From an uncultured Elusimicrobiales bacterium (GTDB lineage Bacteria; Elusimicrobiota; Elusimicrobia; Elusimicrobiales; Elusimicrobiaceae), in contig CALUQA010000160.1 of assembly GCA_944322775.1 (NCBI GenBank), forward strand, positions 1 to 8,422: a stretch of 8,422 bases of DNA, in the 5' to 3' direction. Numbering within the stretch: the stretch's first letter is position 1; the number at the start of each line of letters is the position of its first letter. The position numbers were made by a program, and so were the translations under genes. Shown here piece after piece: positions 1-5,972 of the stretch. The notes beneath the pieces were generated by a model. That model saw nothing but the letters and a program-made list of their open reading frames with translations. It made no database searches and was not told the origin of the DNA.

Positions 1-418
1 CGTTGGTGTCCAAATACACGGGATAGACAGGGTCCTGCAAAGCCACGCGGGCTTTGGCGGAAAACAGCTCCTGAAAGTTGGCCACGTCGCTTTTGGCGCC
101 ATCGCTGACGAAGATTTCGTCTATGCCAATGTCTATGTTGCGCGCCTGATAGTCGTGCGCGGCAATGGCCTTGCGCAAAAAGTCATACCCTTCATACGGG
201 CCGTATCCGCGGAAGGTTTCGGCTTGGCCCATTTCGTCACAGGCTTTTTTTAGGGCCTCCACCACCGCCGGCACCAGCGGGCGGCTGACGTCGCCAATGC
301 CCAGGCTGATGACTTCCTGCCCGGCATGGGCGGCTTTATAAGCGGCCGTGCGGCGGGCCACTTCGGCAAACAAATAGCTGCCTTGCAAGTTTAAATAGTT
401 TTCGTTAATCTTCGTCAT
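1..418 (-). CDS. dapL: LL-diaminopimelate aminotransferase, N-terminal part (runs off the window)
   Basis: This gene encodes a PLP-dependent fold-type I aminotransferase that makes LL-diaminopimelate from tetrahydrodipicolinate and glutamate, bypassing the succinylase and acetylase branches of lysine/peptidoglycan synthesis. My translation of the minus strand from the ATG at 418-416 gives 139 residues. It opens with MTKINENYLNLQGSYLF and continues with the LGIGDV segment (about residues 37-42), the GYGPYEGYDFLR segment, DEIFVSDGAKSD and QDPVYPVYLDTN, all characteristic of DapL rather than of general aspartate aminotransferases. The PLP lysine and the C-terminal half lie beyond the left edge. 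The start overlaps the dapF stop in an ATGA arrangement, and the only GGAG-like sequence is about 16 nt upstream, so translation is probably coupled to dapF. Its product is the substrate of DapF, so the two genes catalyse consecutive steps. Identification is confident; the gene is incomplete only because of the window. Confidence 0.93.
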   Translation of the reverse strand, partial: MTKINENYLNLQGSYLFAEVARRTAAYKAAHAGQEVISLGIGDVSRPLVPAVVEALKKACDEMGQAETFRGYGPYEGYDFLRKAIAAHDYQARNIDIGIDEIFVSDGAKSDVANFQELFSAKARVALQDPVYPVYLDTN

Positions 419-1245
419 AAAGCAAGTAAATATTCTCCCGTAAAAACTTTTTGGGCGGGGCCGGTCATAAACAAGTGTCCGTTGTCGTCCAAACGCACCG
501 ACAGTTCCCCCCCATCCAGCACAATGCGCGCTTCGTTGCCGGTGCGGCCCGTTTTGACGGCGGCCGCCAGCGTGGCGCACGAACCCGTGCCGCACGCTTT
601 GGTAATGCCGGCACCGCGTTCCCACACGCGCATGCGCAAAAGGCCTTTATTTAACACCTGCACAAACTCCACATTGGTTTTTTTGGGGAAGTCCGCATGC
701 GTTTCCAGCACGGGGCCCACGGCGGCCAAATCAATTTGTTCTATATCCGGCACAAAAATAACAAAATGCGGGTTGCCCATGGATACGGCCGTGCCCGTCC
801 AGCTTTGGCCCAGGGCTTCCAGCGGCACCTCCACGGCTTGTTCGTCGGGGTTGCCTATCATGGGGATTTCTTTGCGCGTCCAGCGCGCAGCGCCCATGTC
901 CACACAGACCAAATGCTTTGGCTCGTCTATAATCTGCGTAATCACGGGGCCGGCGGCGGTGTAGAGGGTAAGCGTGTCGCCTTTCAGCCAGCCGCGTTCA
1001 CGCGCAAAAAGCGGCACACAGCGCGAGGCATTTCCGCACATTTCGGCTTCGCTGCCGTCGCTGTTAAAAATGCGCATCTGCACCCCGTCCTGCTGGCGGC
1101 GCAAAAGCACCAGCCCGTCGGCGCCGACGCCAAAGCGTCTGTCGCACACGGCGCGCGCGGCGGAAGCAAAATCCGGTATGGTTTCCTGCTCGGCGTCAAC
1201 AAACACAAAGTCGTTACCCAAGCCCTGATATTTATCAAAATGCAT
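415..1245 (-). CDS. dapF: Diaminopimelate epimerase
   Basis: This cytoplasmic, cofactor-independent epimerase converts LL- to meso-diaminopimelate for lysine and peptidoglycan synthesis. From the ATG at 1245 the protein has 276 residues, normal for the family. It begins MHFDKYQGLGNDFV, the usual DapF N-terminus. The two catalytic cysteines of the two-base mechanism are visible: C70 in EMCGNASRC and C218 in ACGTGSC. Other family segments are FGVGADG (about 38-44), SMGNPH (155-160) and VWERGAG (207-213). The reading frame stays open 33 nt further upstream to an ATG at 1278, but those residues do not resemble DapF, so I reject that start. There is no Shine-Dalgarno before the chosen ATG; instead a -10-like TACAAT lies 6 nt upstream, which suggests a leaderless mRNA. 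It is the first gene of the dapF-dapL unit and diverges from uppS. Confidence 0.95.
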   Translation of the reverse strand: MHFDKYQGLGNDFVFVDAEQETIPDFASAARAVCDRRFGVGADGLVLLRRQQDGVQMRIFNSDGSEAEMCGNASRCVPLFARERGWLKGDTLTLYTAAGPVITQIIDEPKHLVCVDMGAARWTRKEIPMIGNPDEQAVEVPLEALGQSWTGTAVSMGNPHFVIFVPDIEQIDLAAVGPVLETHADFPKKTNVEFVQVLNKGLLRMRVWERGAGITKACGTGSCATLAAAVKTGRTGNEARIVLDGGELSVRLDDNGHLFMTGPAQKVFTGEYLLAL

Positions 1246-1251
1246 ATGTTT

Positions 1252-1257
1252 ATTGTA
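1252..1257 (-). promoter_or_regulatory. Putative -10 element of dapF (leaderless start)
   Basis: On the minus strand TACAAT is followed by AAACAT and then the dapF ATG. A transcript starting about 6-7 nt after the hexamer would begin at or next to the ATG. I see no convincing -35 box and no Shine-Dalgarno. The call rests on the hexamer, its position and the same layout at uppS and lpxL. Confidence 0.4.
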
Positions 1258-1307
1258 TAAAAACGGACGCTTTTGCACCAGTTTATTTGGCCAAGCGCAA
1301 AATTAGG

Positions 1308-1313
1308 TAAAAT
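1308..1313 (+). promoter_or_regulatory. Putative -10 element of uppS (leaderless start)
   Basis: TAAAAT is followed by AAAGAT and the uppS ATG at 1320, leaving 6 nt between hexamer and start codon. A possible weak -35 (TTGGCC, 1287-1292) is only 15 bp upstream. The sole purine-rich candidate for ribosome binding (AGG at 1305-1307) is 12 nt from the ATG and overlaps the promoter region. The 74-bp gap between the divergent dapF and uppS genes must hold both promoters. Confidence 0.42.
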
Positions 1314-1319
1314 AAAGAT

Positions 1320-2015
1320 ATGGCAGAAACGTTTAATCCCACGCCCCAACACATTGGCATTATTATGGACGGCAACGGCCGCTGGGCCGCCCAGCGTGCT
1401 CTGCCGCGTTCGGCCGGCCACCGCGAAGGCGCCAAAGCCGTGCAGCGCACCATAGAAGCGGCCGAAAAAATGGGCATTAAATACCTTACGATGTATGCTT
1501 TTTCTACGGAGAACTGGTCCCGCCCGCCCGAAGAGATTGACACCCTGATGAATTTGCTGGAGAAAACGCTGGACGAATATCAAAAATCCGCCCACAAAAA
1601 AGATTTGCGCATTTTAATCAGCGGGGAACGGGAACACCTGCGCGCAGACATTTTGGCCAAAATGGACGCCCTGGTGGCCGAAACGGCGCAAAACAAAGGA
1701 TTAAGCGTTAATTTGGCGTTAAATTACGGTGCCCGGCAGGAAATTGCCCACGCCGTCAACCGCCTGCTGGCGCAGGGCGTTAAAACCGTTACGCCGCAGG
1801 ATATTTCGCTCAACCTCTACCAGCCGGAAATGCCGGACCCGGAGCTGATTATCCGCACGTCTGGCGAAGAGCGCCTTTCCAACTTTTTGCTTTGGCAGGC
1901 CGCCTATAGCGAGTTTTATTTTACCCCCGTTCTATGGCCCGATTTTAACGAAGAAGAACTGCAAAAAGCGGTAGAAAACTATCGCACGCGCAAACGGCGC
2001 TTTGGCGCCATTTAA
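1320..2015 (+). CDS. uppS: Undecaprenyl diphosphate synthase (cis-prenyltransferase)
   Basis: The enzyme condenses isopentenyl diphosphate onto farnesyl diphosphate to give C55 undecaprenyl diphosphate, precursor of the lipid carrier for peptidoglycan and other surface glycans. The 231-residue product is slightly short but within the family range. It carries the family signatures in order: IGIIMDGNGRWA (residues 12-23, with the catalytic Asp at D17), the GHREGAK segment, YLTMYAFSTENWSRP near 55-70, LNYGARQEI mid-protein, and the C-terminal RTSGEERLSNFLLWQ followed by SEFYFTPVLWPDF. The cdsA-dxr genes that often follow uppS are absent; the gene is followed at once by a terminator and so appears monocistronic. 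It converges on lpxK. The ATG is chosen because the N-terminus is family-like and is preceded closely by a -10-like hexamer. Confidence 0.97.
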   Translation: MAETFNPTPQHIGIIMDGNGRWAAQRALPRSAGHREGAKAVQRTIEAAEKMGIKYLTMYAFSTENWSRPPEEIDTLMNLLEKTLDEYQKSAHKKDLRILISGEREHLRADILAKMDALVAETAQNKGLSVNLALNYGARQEIAHAVNRLLAQGVKTVTPQDISLNLYQPEMPDPELIIRTSGEERLSNFLLWQAAYSEFYFTPVLWPDFNEEELQKAVENYRTRKRRFGAI

Positions 2016-2060
2016 ACGCCCCCTCTTAGCCACGCCTTTTGCCGGCCCTTTTGAGACATA

Positions 2061-2088
2061 AAAAACCCCGCCGTAAAGCGGGGTTTTT
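2061..2088. terminator. Bidirectional rho-independent terminator between uppS and lpxK
   Basis: A perfect 11-bp inverted repeat, AAAAACCCCGC (2061-2071) and GCGGGGTTTTT (2078-2088), encloses a 6-nt CGTAAA loop. The GC core is flanked by an A run on one side and a T run on the other, so it can form an intrinsic terminator for transcripts from either strand. It lies 45 nt after the uppS stop and 3 nt beyond the lpxK stop, in a convergent intergenic region. Confidence 0.9.
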
Positions 2089-2601
2089 AATTTATCTTTT
2101 CATTTGGGAAAACTTGGGGTAAAGCACGTTGGTAAACTTGTTAAACTCCTCTTCCCCGCCGCGTATTTTAAGGTTTACCGACAGCACATACACGTTGCCG
2201 GTTAAAATATCGCGCCAGTTATCGGGGAATTTGACAAAGTCTTTAAACGTGGTGATAAGCGGCAGGCCGCCGCGGGTTTGTTCAAAGGTACGCAGGTTGT
2301 CTTCCGTATAGTTTTCATGGTCGGGGAAGCGCCAAATTTGCTTTAGCGTCAGGCCCAAGCCTTTAAGGGTTTCTTCAAACGTTTCCGGGTGGCCCAATGC
2401 GCTAAAGCAGGCCACTTCGCCCTGCACGTCTTTCAGGCCCACTTTTTCGCCTTTGCAAATGTCAAAATAATATTCCGGCTTGTGTTCGCTTTCCAAAATT
2501 TCCACCAAGTCGTTATATTCGCGGATTTTATCTTTGACGTTTTCCAGTTCCCGCTCGCTTACCTGGTTGCAGTGCGTAAGCACCACCAAAGAAGCCCGCT
2601 G

Positions 2602-2604
2602 CTA
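2602..2604 (-). other. In-frame TAG (amber) codon 197 of lpxK
   Basis: On the minus strand the codons read CCG CTG ACG GCT TAG CAG CGG GCT TCT TTG, giving PLTA-stop-QRASL. Homology to LpxK continues without frameshift or gap on the far side, so a single substitution is enough to explain the stop. The seven other complete genes in this window end in TAA or TGA, never TAG. Confidence 0.9.
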
Positions 2605-2620
2605 AGCCGTCAGCGGCTTA
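2603..2620. repeat. Perfect 7-bp inverted repeat ending in the lpxK amber codon
   Basis: TAAGCCG (2603-2609) and CGGCTTA (2614-2620) are exact reverse complements around a 4-nt TCAG loop. The A of the amber codon is part of the outermost base pairs; with the presumed ancestral TTG the repeat would be shorter and imperfect. There is no T run, so it is not a terminator. Confidence 0.6.
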
Positions 2621-3221
2621 CGCGAATTGCCAAGCGGCAGCAAATGCCCGCCGCCAAAGGGGTTTTTGGCGTCAATCAGCACAATATTGGCGTCGCGTTT
2701 TAAGCGGTGGTGCTGCAGGCCGTCGTCTAGCAAAATAATTTGGCTTTTAAAACGGCGCAACGCTTCCGTGGCGGCGGCGGCGCGGTCGCGCCCGATGACG
2801 ATGGGCACTTTATACTGGTTCAGCACGCGGCTCATCATATACGGCTCGTCGCCGGCGCTGCGCCAGTCGGCGTCAGGGTTATCAAACAAAACGACCACTT
2901 CGTCTTTATGCTGCTGGCGTTTGTATCCGCGCGAAACAATGGCCACGCGAATGCCCTCTTTGGCCAGCGCCGTGGCGGCCAAAAGCACGGCCGTGGTTTT
3001 GCCGGTGCCGCCGGCGGTAATATTGCCGATGCACACCACGCGGGAGTTGACGGTTTTAACCGTCTTCCAGCCGTTTTCGTAGCAGGCGCGGTCAAACCAG
3101 GCGCCCAGGCCATAAATTTTGCTGGCCACCAGCAAGAGCAGGCGCCCCAGCCAGTTTTGTTTTAATTTTTCCCGTAAAGATAAAGCGTCCATATTCAAAA
3201 CCTCTTAAAATATTTTGATAT

Positions 3222-3230
3222 ATTTTACCA
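3222..3230 (-). promoter_or_regulatory. Putative extended -10 promoter of lpxK
   Basis: On the minus strand TGGTAAAAT matches the extended -10 pattern TGn followed by a near-consensus hexamer. A transcript from it would have a leader of roughly 20-25 nt containing the AAGAGG ribosome binding site of the lpxK ATG at 3192. No good -35 is visible, which is acceptable for an extended -10 promoter. Confidence 0.4.
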
Positions 3231-3269
3231 TTTCTGCCTTTTTGTTTGTGCGTTTGCGCCCGTTTTAAA

Positions 3270-3290
3270 CGCCCGCCCGAAGGGGCGGCG
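3270..3290. repeat. Small GC-rich hairpin in the lpxK/lpxL divergent region
   Basis: CGCC (3270-3273) plus GCCC (3275-3278) can pair with GGGC (3283-3286) plus GGCG (3287-3290), with a bulged C at 3274 and a GAAG loop. It stands out as a GC-rich island in the 151-bp AT-rich gap between divergent genes. It has no T tract, so I do not call it a terminator; it could be an operator-like element or chance. Confidence 0.3.
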
Positions 3291-3329
3291 CGCAGGGCTG
3301 ATTTCGCGTACGGAGAATAAGACGAAAAT

Positions 3330-3338
3330 TGCTATAAT
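3330..3338 (+). promoter_or_regulatory. Putative extended -10 promoter of the lpxL operon (leaderless start)
   Basis: TGCTATAAT is a perfect extended -10 (TGn plus TATAAT). The ATG of the acyltransferase gene begins only 5 nt after the hexamer, at 3344, so the transcript should begin at or next to the start codon. No -35 and no Shine-Dalgarno are visible. If transcripts instead ran a little longer, the internal Met at codon 11 could be used. Confidence 0.5.
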
Positions 3339-3343
3339 AAAGT

Positions 3344-4282
3344 ATGCGTTTTCAAAAGTCACCTTCTTATTTTATGCAATACGCCGGCTTAAAAGCCGTA
3401 TGCTGGACTTTGCGCCTGTTGCCCTATCGCACCGCGCGCGCCCTGGGCCGCACCTGCACGGGGCTGGCGGCGCACATTATGCGCAAGCGCTTTAAACGCA
3501 ATCTAAGTGACATTGCGCGTGTATTTCCCGAAAAGTCCCCCCAAGAAGTGTACGAAATTGCCATCAACTCCTGGCGCAACATGGGCCAAATACTGGCCGA
3601 GTTTGTAAAACTTTCCTCTTATTCCCCCGAACAATTTAAAAAACACGTGGTTATGCGCGGCATTGAAAAAATGCAAAAAGCCGAAAAAGACAAAACCGGC
3701 GGCATTATTCACATTGGGCATTTTACCAACTGGGAAGCCTTTGGCCTGGCCGTATCGGTGTGGGGCATAGACAAAGCCGTGCTGGCCCAGCGCGTGGATA
3801 ACCCTTATGTGGACGAGGAAACCAACCGCCTGCGCAACATTTTTGGCGGACGCACTTTTTACAGCAATCACGACGCCAACCCGTTTTTTGCCTGCGCACG
3901 CTGGTTAAAACGCGGCAAGCTGATTGGCATTTTAACCGACCAAAACGTGGTGGCGAGCGAAATTTTTATGCACTTTTTGGGTCGTCCCGCGGCCATTTCC
4001 CCCATCACCGCCCTGCTGGCCATTCGTCTGCAGGTGCCGGTGTTCCCGGTGGTGGTCACGCGCGAGCACGACAAACTGGTCTGCACCGTGCAAGACCCCA
4101 TTTTTCCGCCCAAGGAATACAGCCAGGAACATATCCGCCAATTTGTGCGCCAGCTGACCGATATTTACGAAGGCTGGATACGCCAAAACCCCGAAAACTG
4201 GCTTTGGGCGCATAACCGCTGGAAAAGAGAAGAAGAAGGCAAACGCTGGTTTGCGGAGCACCCCGAATGCAAAATAAAATAA
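3344..4282 (+). CDS. lpxL: Lysophospholipid/lipid A late acyltransferase (LpxL/HtrB family)
   Basis: This is a membrane-associated acyltransferase of the LpxL/LpxM family, which transfers an acyl chain from acyl-ACP to Kdo2-lipid IVA to form acyloxyacyl groups of lipid A. The 312-residue length is typical. A hydrophobic N-terminal segment (about 11-28) would place it at the inner membrane. The catalytic HX4E motif is H126-E131 in IGHFTNWE. Downstream are LIGILTDQNV, the GRPAAISPITALLAIR segment, VFPVVVTRE and, near the C-terminus, NPENWLWAHNRWK, the usual end motif of the family. Which acyl chain or position it serves (LpxL- or LpxM-type) cannot be told from sequence. It is the first gene of a five-gene LPS operon, and its last 16 nt overlap gmhB. 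The start at 3344 sits directly after an extended -10. Confidence 0.93.
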   Translation: MRFQKSPSYFMQYAGLKAVCWTLRLLPYRTARALGRTCTGLAAHIMRKRFKRNLSDIARVFPEKSPQEVYEIAINSWRNMGQILAEFVKLSSYSPEQFKKHVVMRGIEKMQKAEKDKTGGIIHIGHFTNWEAFGLAVSVWGIDKAVLAQRVDNPYVDEETNRLRNIFGGRTFYSNHDANPFFACARWLKRGKLIGILTDQNVVASEIFMHFLGRPAAISPITALLAIRLQVPVFPVVVTREHDKLVCTVQDPIFPPKEYSQEHIRQFVRQLTDIYEGWIRQNPENWLWAHNRWKREEEGKRWFAEHPECKIK

Positions 4283-4824
4283 AAGCCGTATTTTTTGACA
4301 GAGACGGCACCCTGATTCACGAAAAGCCGGGCACCTATTTAAGCGACCCCGACAAAGTAAAACTTTATGCCCCCGTGCCTGCCGCACTGACAAAACTGCA
4401 CAAAGCGGGGTTTGTGTTTTTTATCGTATCCAACCAATCCGGCATTGGCCGGGGTTATTTTACGGAAAAAGAGGTAAACGCCGTGCACGCACGCCTGCAA
4501 AAGCTGTTGCCCGTGCCCGTGCAGGAAATTGTTTTCTGCCCGCACAGCCCCGACCAAAAATGCGCCTGCCGCAAGCCCGGCACCCTGCTGGGCGAACGCC
4601 TGATAAAGAAATACGATATTGATGTGTCCCGCTCGTTTATGGTGGGAGACAAAAAGGCCGACGTTCTTTTTGGCCATGGTCTGGGGCTAAAAAGCGTGTT
4701 GATGACCACGGCCAACGGCAAGAACCACCTAAAAAAATATCCCGATTTAAAGCCGGATTTTGTGGCTAAAGACATGCTTTGCGCCGCACGCTATATAATA
4801 AAAGAGGACAAAAAGCATGCGTAA
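4267..4824 (+). CDS. gmhB: D-glycero-D-manno-heptose 1,7-bisphosphate 7-phosphatase
   Basis: GmhB is a cytoplasmic HAD-superfamily (subclass IIIA) phosphatase that removes the 7-phosphate from heptose 1,7-bisphosphate in ADP-heptose synthesis. The 185-residue length fits. The catalytic DxDGT motif is D11-D13 in FFDRDGTL; motif II is in IVSNQSGIGRG (about 53-63); the later HAD motifs are K103 of CRKPG and VGDKKAD (D128, D132). The zinc-binding loop that separates GmhB from histidinol phosphatases lacking it is seen as C91, H93, C99 and C101 in CPHSPDQKCAC. The start lies inside the end of the acyltransferase gene, with GGAG at 4255-4258, 8 nt before the ATG, and the stop overlaps the next gene by 8 nt, so translation is likely coupled. 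It acts directly after the kinase encoded by hldA two genes downstream. A histidinol-phosphatase role is the main alternative but unlikely here. Confidence 0.92.
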   Translation: MQNKIKAVFFDRDGTLIHEKPGTYLSDPDKVKLYAPVPAALTKLHKAGFVFFIVSNQSGIGRGYFTEKEVNAVHARLQKLLPVPVQEIVFCPHSPDQKCACRKPGTLLGERLIKKYDIDVSRSFMVGDKKADVLFGHGLGLKSVLMTTANGKNHLKKYPDLKPDFVAKDMLCAARYIIKEDKKHA

Positions 4825-5950
4825 AACGGCCCTGTTTTTGTTGTGCTGTTTATTTTTGGCCGCTTGCTATGCCAATACCAAGCAGGAAACGCTGCCCCAA
4901 CAACAGCTGATTGCCCCGCAAGGCGCCACCCCGGCAACGGACGTTAAAACCACCGCCGCGGACGCTGCGGCCAAACAAAAAGAACAAGCTGCCGCGCAAA
5001 ACACTGTCGCGCAAGCCCCCTCCGTTCCGGCCACGCCTTTGCAGCCGGCTCAAAAAACCCGTCCGCAAACCCAGCCGGCACAGCCCGTGCCCTCTGCCGT
5101 GCAAGCCCCGACGGAAGAAAAACCCGTTCAAACCGTTTTTACCCCCGCGCCCGACAAGCCCGTTTTTGAAGACGAAGAACTGATTGACCTGCAAGGCCGC
5201 CGCCTGCACCCCTATGCCGCTTTGGTGCCCGACGAGACCCTGCCGCAAACCGCCCCGTGGGCCGGCGAACAGTTAAAATACGGCATTTATTACACGTTTA
5301 TTAAAGCCGGCACCGCCTACATTCGCAACCGCGGGCTGGTAAGTATAGACGGCCGCCCGGCTTATCTGCTGCAAACGTCCGCTTTTTCCGCTTCCGTTAT
5401 AGACGCGTTTTTTAAAGTGCGCGACATTAACTTTTCTTGGCTGGACGCGCAGGATTTTTATTCCCGCGGCTACGGCCAAAGCGTGCGCGAAGGCGGCTAT
5501 AAACGCGACGAATGGGTAACCTTTGACTATAAAAATAAAAAATACACCGGAGAGATCCAAAAAAAACAAGCCCCCCGCCCTATTAACGGCCCGCTGGATA
5601 TAAAAGTGCTGGATATGCTGACCTCGCTTTATTACGTGCGCGCGCAGCAGTTAACCCCCGGCAAAGACATTGTGTTTGACATCATCAACCGCGAAAAACA
5701 ATATCCCCTGGTGGTCAAAGTGCTGGGCAAAGAAACCGTAAAGACCGACGCCGGCACCTTTGACTGTATTGTGGTGGAGCCGCAAATCCGCGAGGAAGGA
5801 ATTTTTGTGTCCAAGGGCAAAAGCCTAAAAGTATGGCTGACGGACGACCAATATAAAATGCCCGTCAAAATGCAGGTGGAAGTGTTTATCGGCTCCGTTT
5901 CGGCCAAACTGCTGGACTATAAAAGACAAGCCAGCCCAAATATTTTATAA
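4817..5950 (+). CDS. DUF3108 family lipoprotein with a proline/alanine-rich spacer
   Basis: The 377-residue product begins with a lipoprotein signal peptide: MRK, a hydrophobic stretch and lipobox LAAC with C17 as the acylation site. Residues about 24-115 are a low-complexity spacer rich in Ala, Gln, Pro, Thr and Lys, as expected for a segment crossing the periplasm. From about residue 150 (EQLKYGIYYTFIKAGTAYI) to about 372 the protein resembles the DUF3108 family: an opening L-Y-x-Y-x-x-IKAG-A pattern, repeated beta-like strands, TDAGTFDCIVVEP and VWLTDDQYKMPVKM near the end. The family's biochemical role is not established. Tyr rather than Asp after the lipid-bearing Cys would favour outer-membrane sorting by E. 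coli rules. It sits between gmhB (8-nt overlap) and hldA (22-nt gap) with AAAGAGG at 4801-4807 as ribosome binding site. Position suggests a role in LPS or envelope assembly, which is inference. Confidence 0.8.
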   Translation: MRKTALFLLCCLFLAACYANTKQETLPQQQLIAPQGATPATDVKTTAADAAAKQKEQAAAQNTVAQAPSVPATPLQPAQKTRPQTQPAQPVPSAVQAPTEEKPVQTVFTPAPDKPVFEDEELIDLQGRRLHPYAALVPDETLPQTAPWAGEQLKYGIYYTFIKAGTAYIRNRGLVSIDGRPAYLLQTSAFSASVIDAFFKVRDINFSWLDAQDFYSRGYGQSVREGGYKRDEWVTFDYKNKKYTGEIQKKQAPRPINGPLDIKVLDMLTSLYYVRAQQLTPGKDIVFDIINREKQYPLVVKVLGKETVKTDAGTFDCIVVEPQIREEGIFVSKGKSLKVWLTDDQYKMPVKMQVEVFIGSVSAKLLDYKRQASPNIL

Positions 5951-5951
5951 T
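5923..5951 (+). promoter_or_regulatory. Possible internal promoter for hldA-kdsB
   Basis: AAGACA (5923-5928, four of six matches to TTGACA) and a perfect TATAAT (5946-5951) are separated by 17 bp. The -10 overlaps the stop codon of the DUF3108 gene, and transcription would begin near 5958, leaving a short leader with the AAGAGG site before hldA. It could supplement the operon promoter, though AT-rich sequence at a gene end can produce such a match by chance. Confidence 0.35.
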
Positions 5952-5972
5952 GAAACAGTATAAGAGGTGCCC

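Larger units (their letters stand above)
2092..3192 (-). pseudogene. lpxK: Tetraacyldisaccharide 4'-kinase (lipid A 4'-kinase) interrupted by an in-frame amber codon
   Basis: LpxK phosphorylates the 4' position of the lipid A disaccharide at the inner membrane. The reading frame has 366 positions, slightly longer than usual, with TAG at codon 197. Before it are a hydrophobic N-terminal segment, the Walker A-type GGTGKT in CIGNITAGGTGKT, VSRGYKR, GDEP, LLDDGLQHHRLKRD and PFGGGHLLPLGNSRKPLTA. After it, in the same frame, come QRASLVVLTHCN, FPDHENY and TTFKD, all expected LpxK segments (the last is usually TTEKD). The stop falls where the family normally has a residue of an LKRAD-like stretch, probably Leu, so TTG to TAG is the simplest change. 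The N-terminal fragment alone lacks the conserved DH region and should be inactive. The ATG at 3192 is preceded by AAGAGG at good spacing; an upstream TTG at 3198 is less likely. A recent nonsense mutation, readthrough, or a sequence error are all possible. Confidence 0.85.

Noticed and set aside
697..1260. 187-codon plus-strand open frame opposite dapF
   Set aside because: The DapF frame on the other strand has both catalytic cysteines and full-length homology; the plus-strand translation shows no recognisable motif.
984..1595. Long minus-strand open frame (203 codons) across dapF and the start of uppS
   Set aside because: It overlaps two well-identified genes in other frames, spans their divergent promoter region, and its translation resembles no family; it is a by-product of the GC-biased coding sequence.
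2092..2589. The C-terminal half of lpxK as an independent gene starting at TTG 2589
   Set aside because: It is the exact in-frame continuation of LpxK, has no convincing ribosome binding site, and lacks the kinase P-loop; a split gene is a poorer explanation than one nonsense codon.
4769..4799. Promoter AAGACA ... TATAAT at the end of gmhB for the DUF3108 gene
   Set aside because: The spacer is 19 bp and the -35 match is weak; the hexamer lies within coding sequence of a tightly overlapping operon, so chance is a sufficient explanation.
4886..5161. The Pro/Ala/Gln-rich stretch of the DUF3108 gene as a tandem DNA repeat
   Set aside because: The protein is low complexity, but I see no regular repeating unit at the DNA level.
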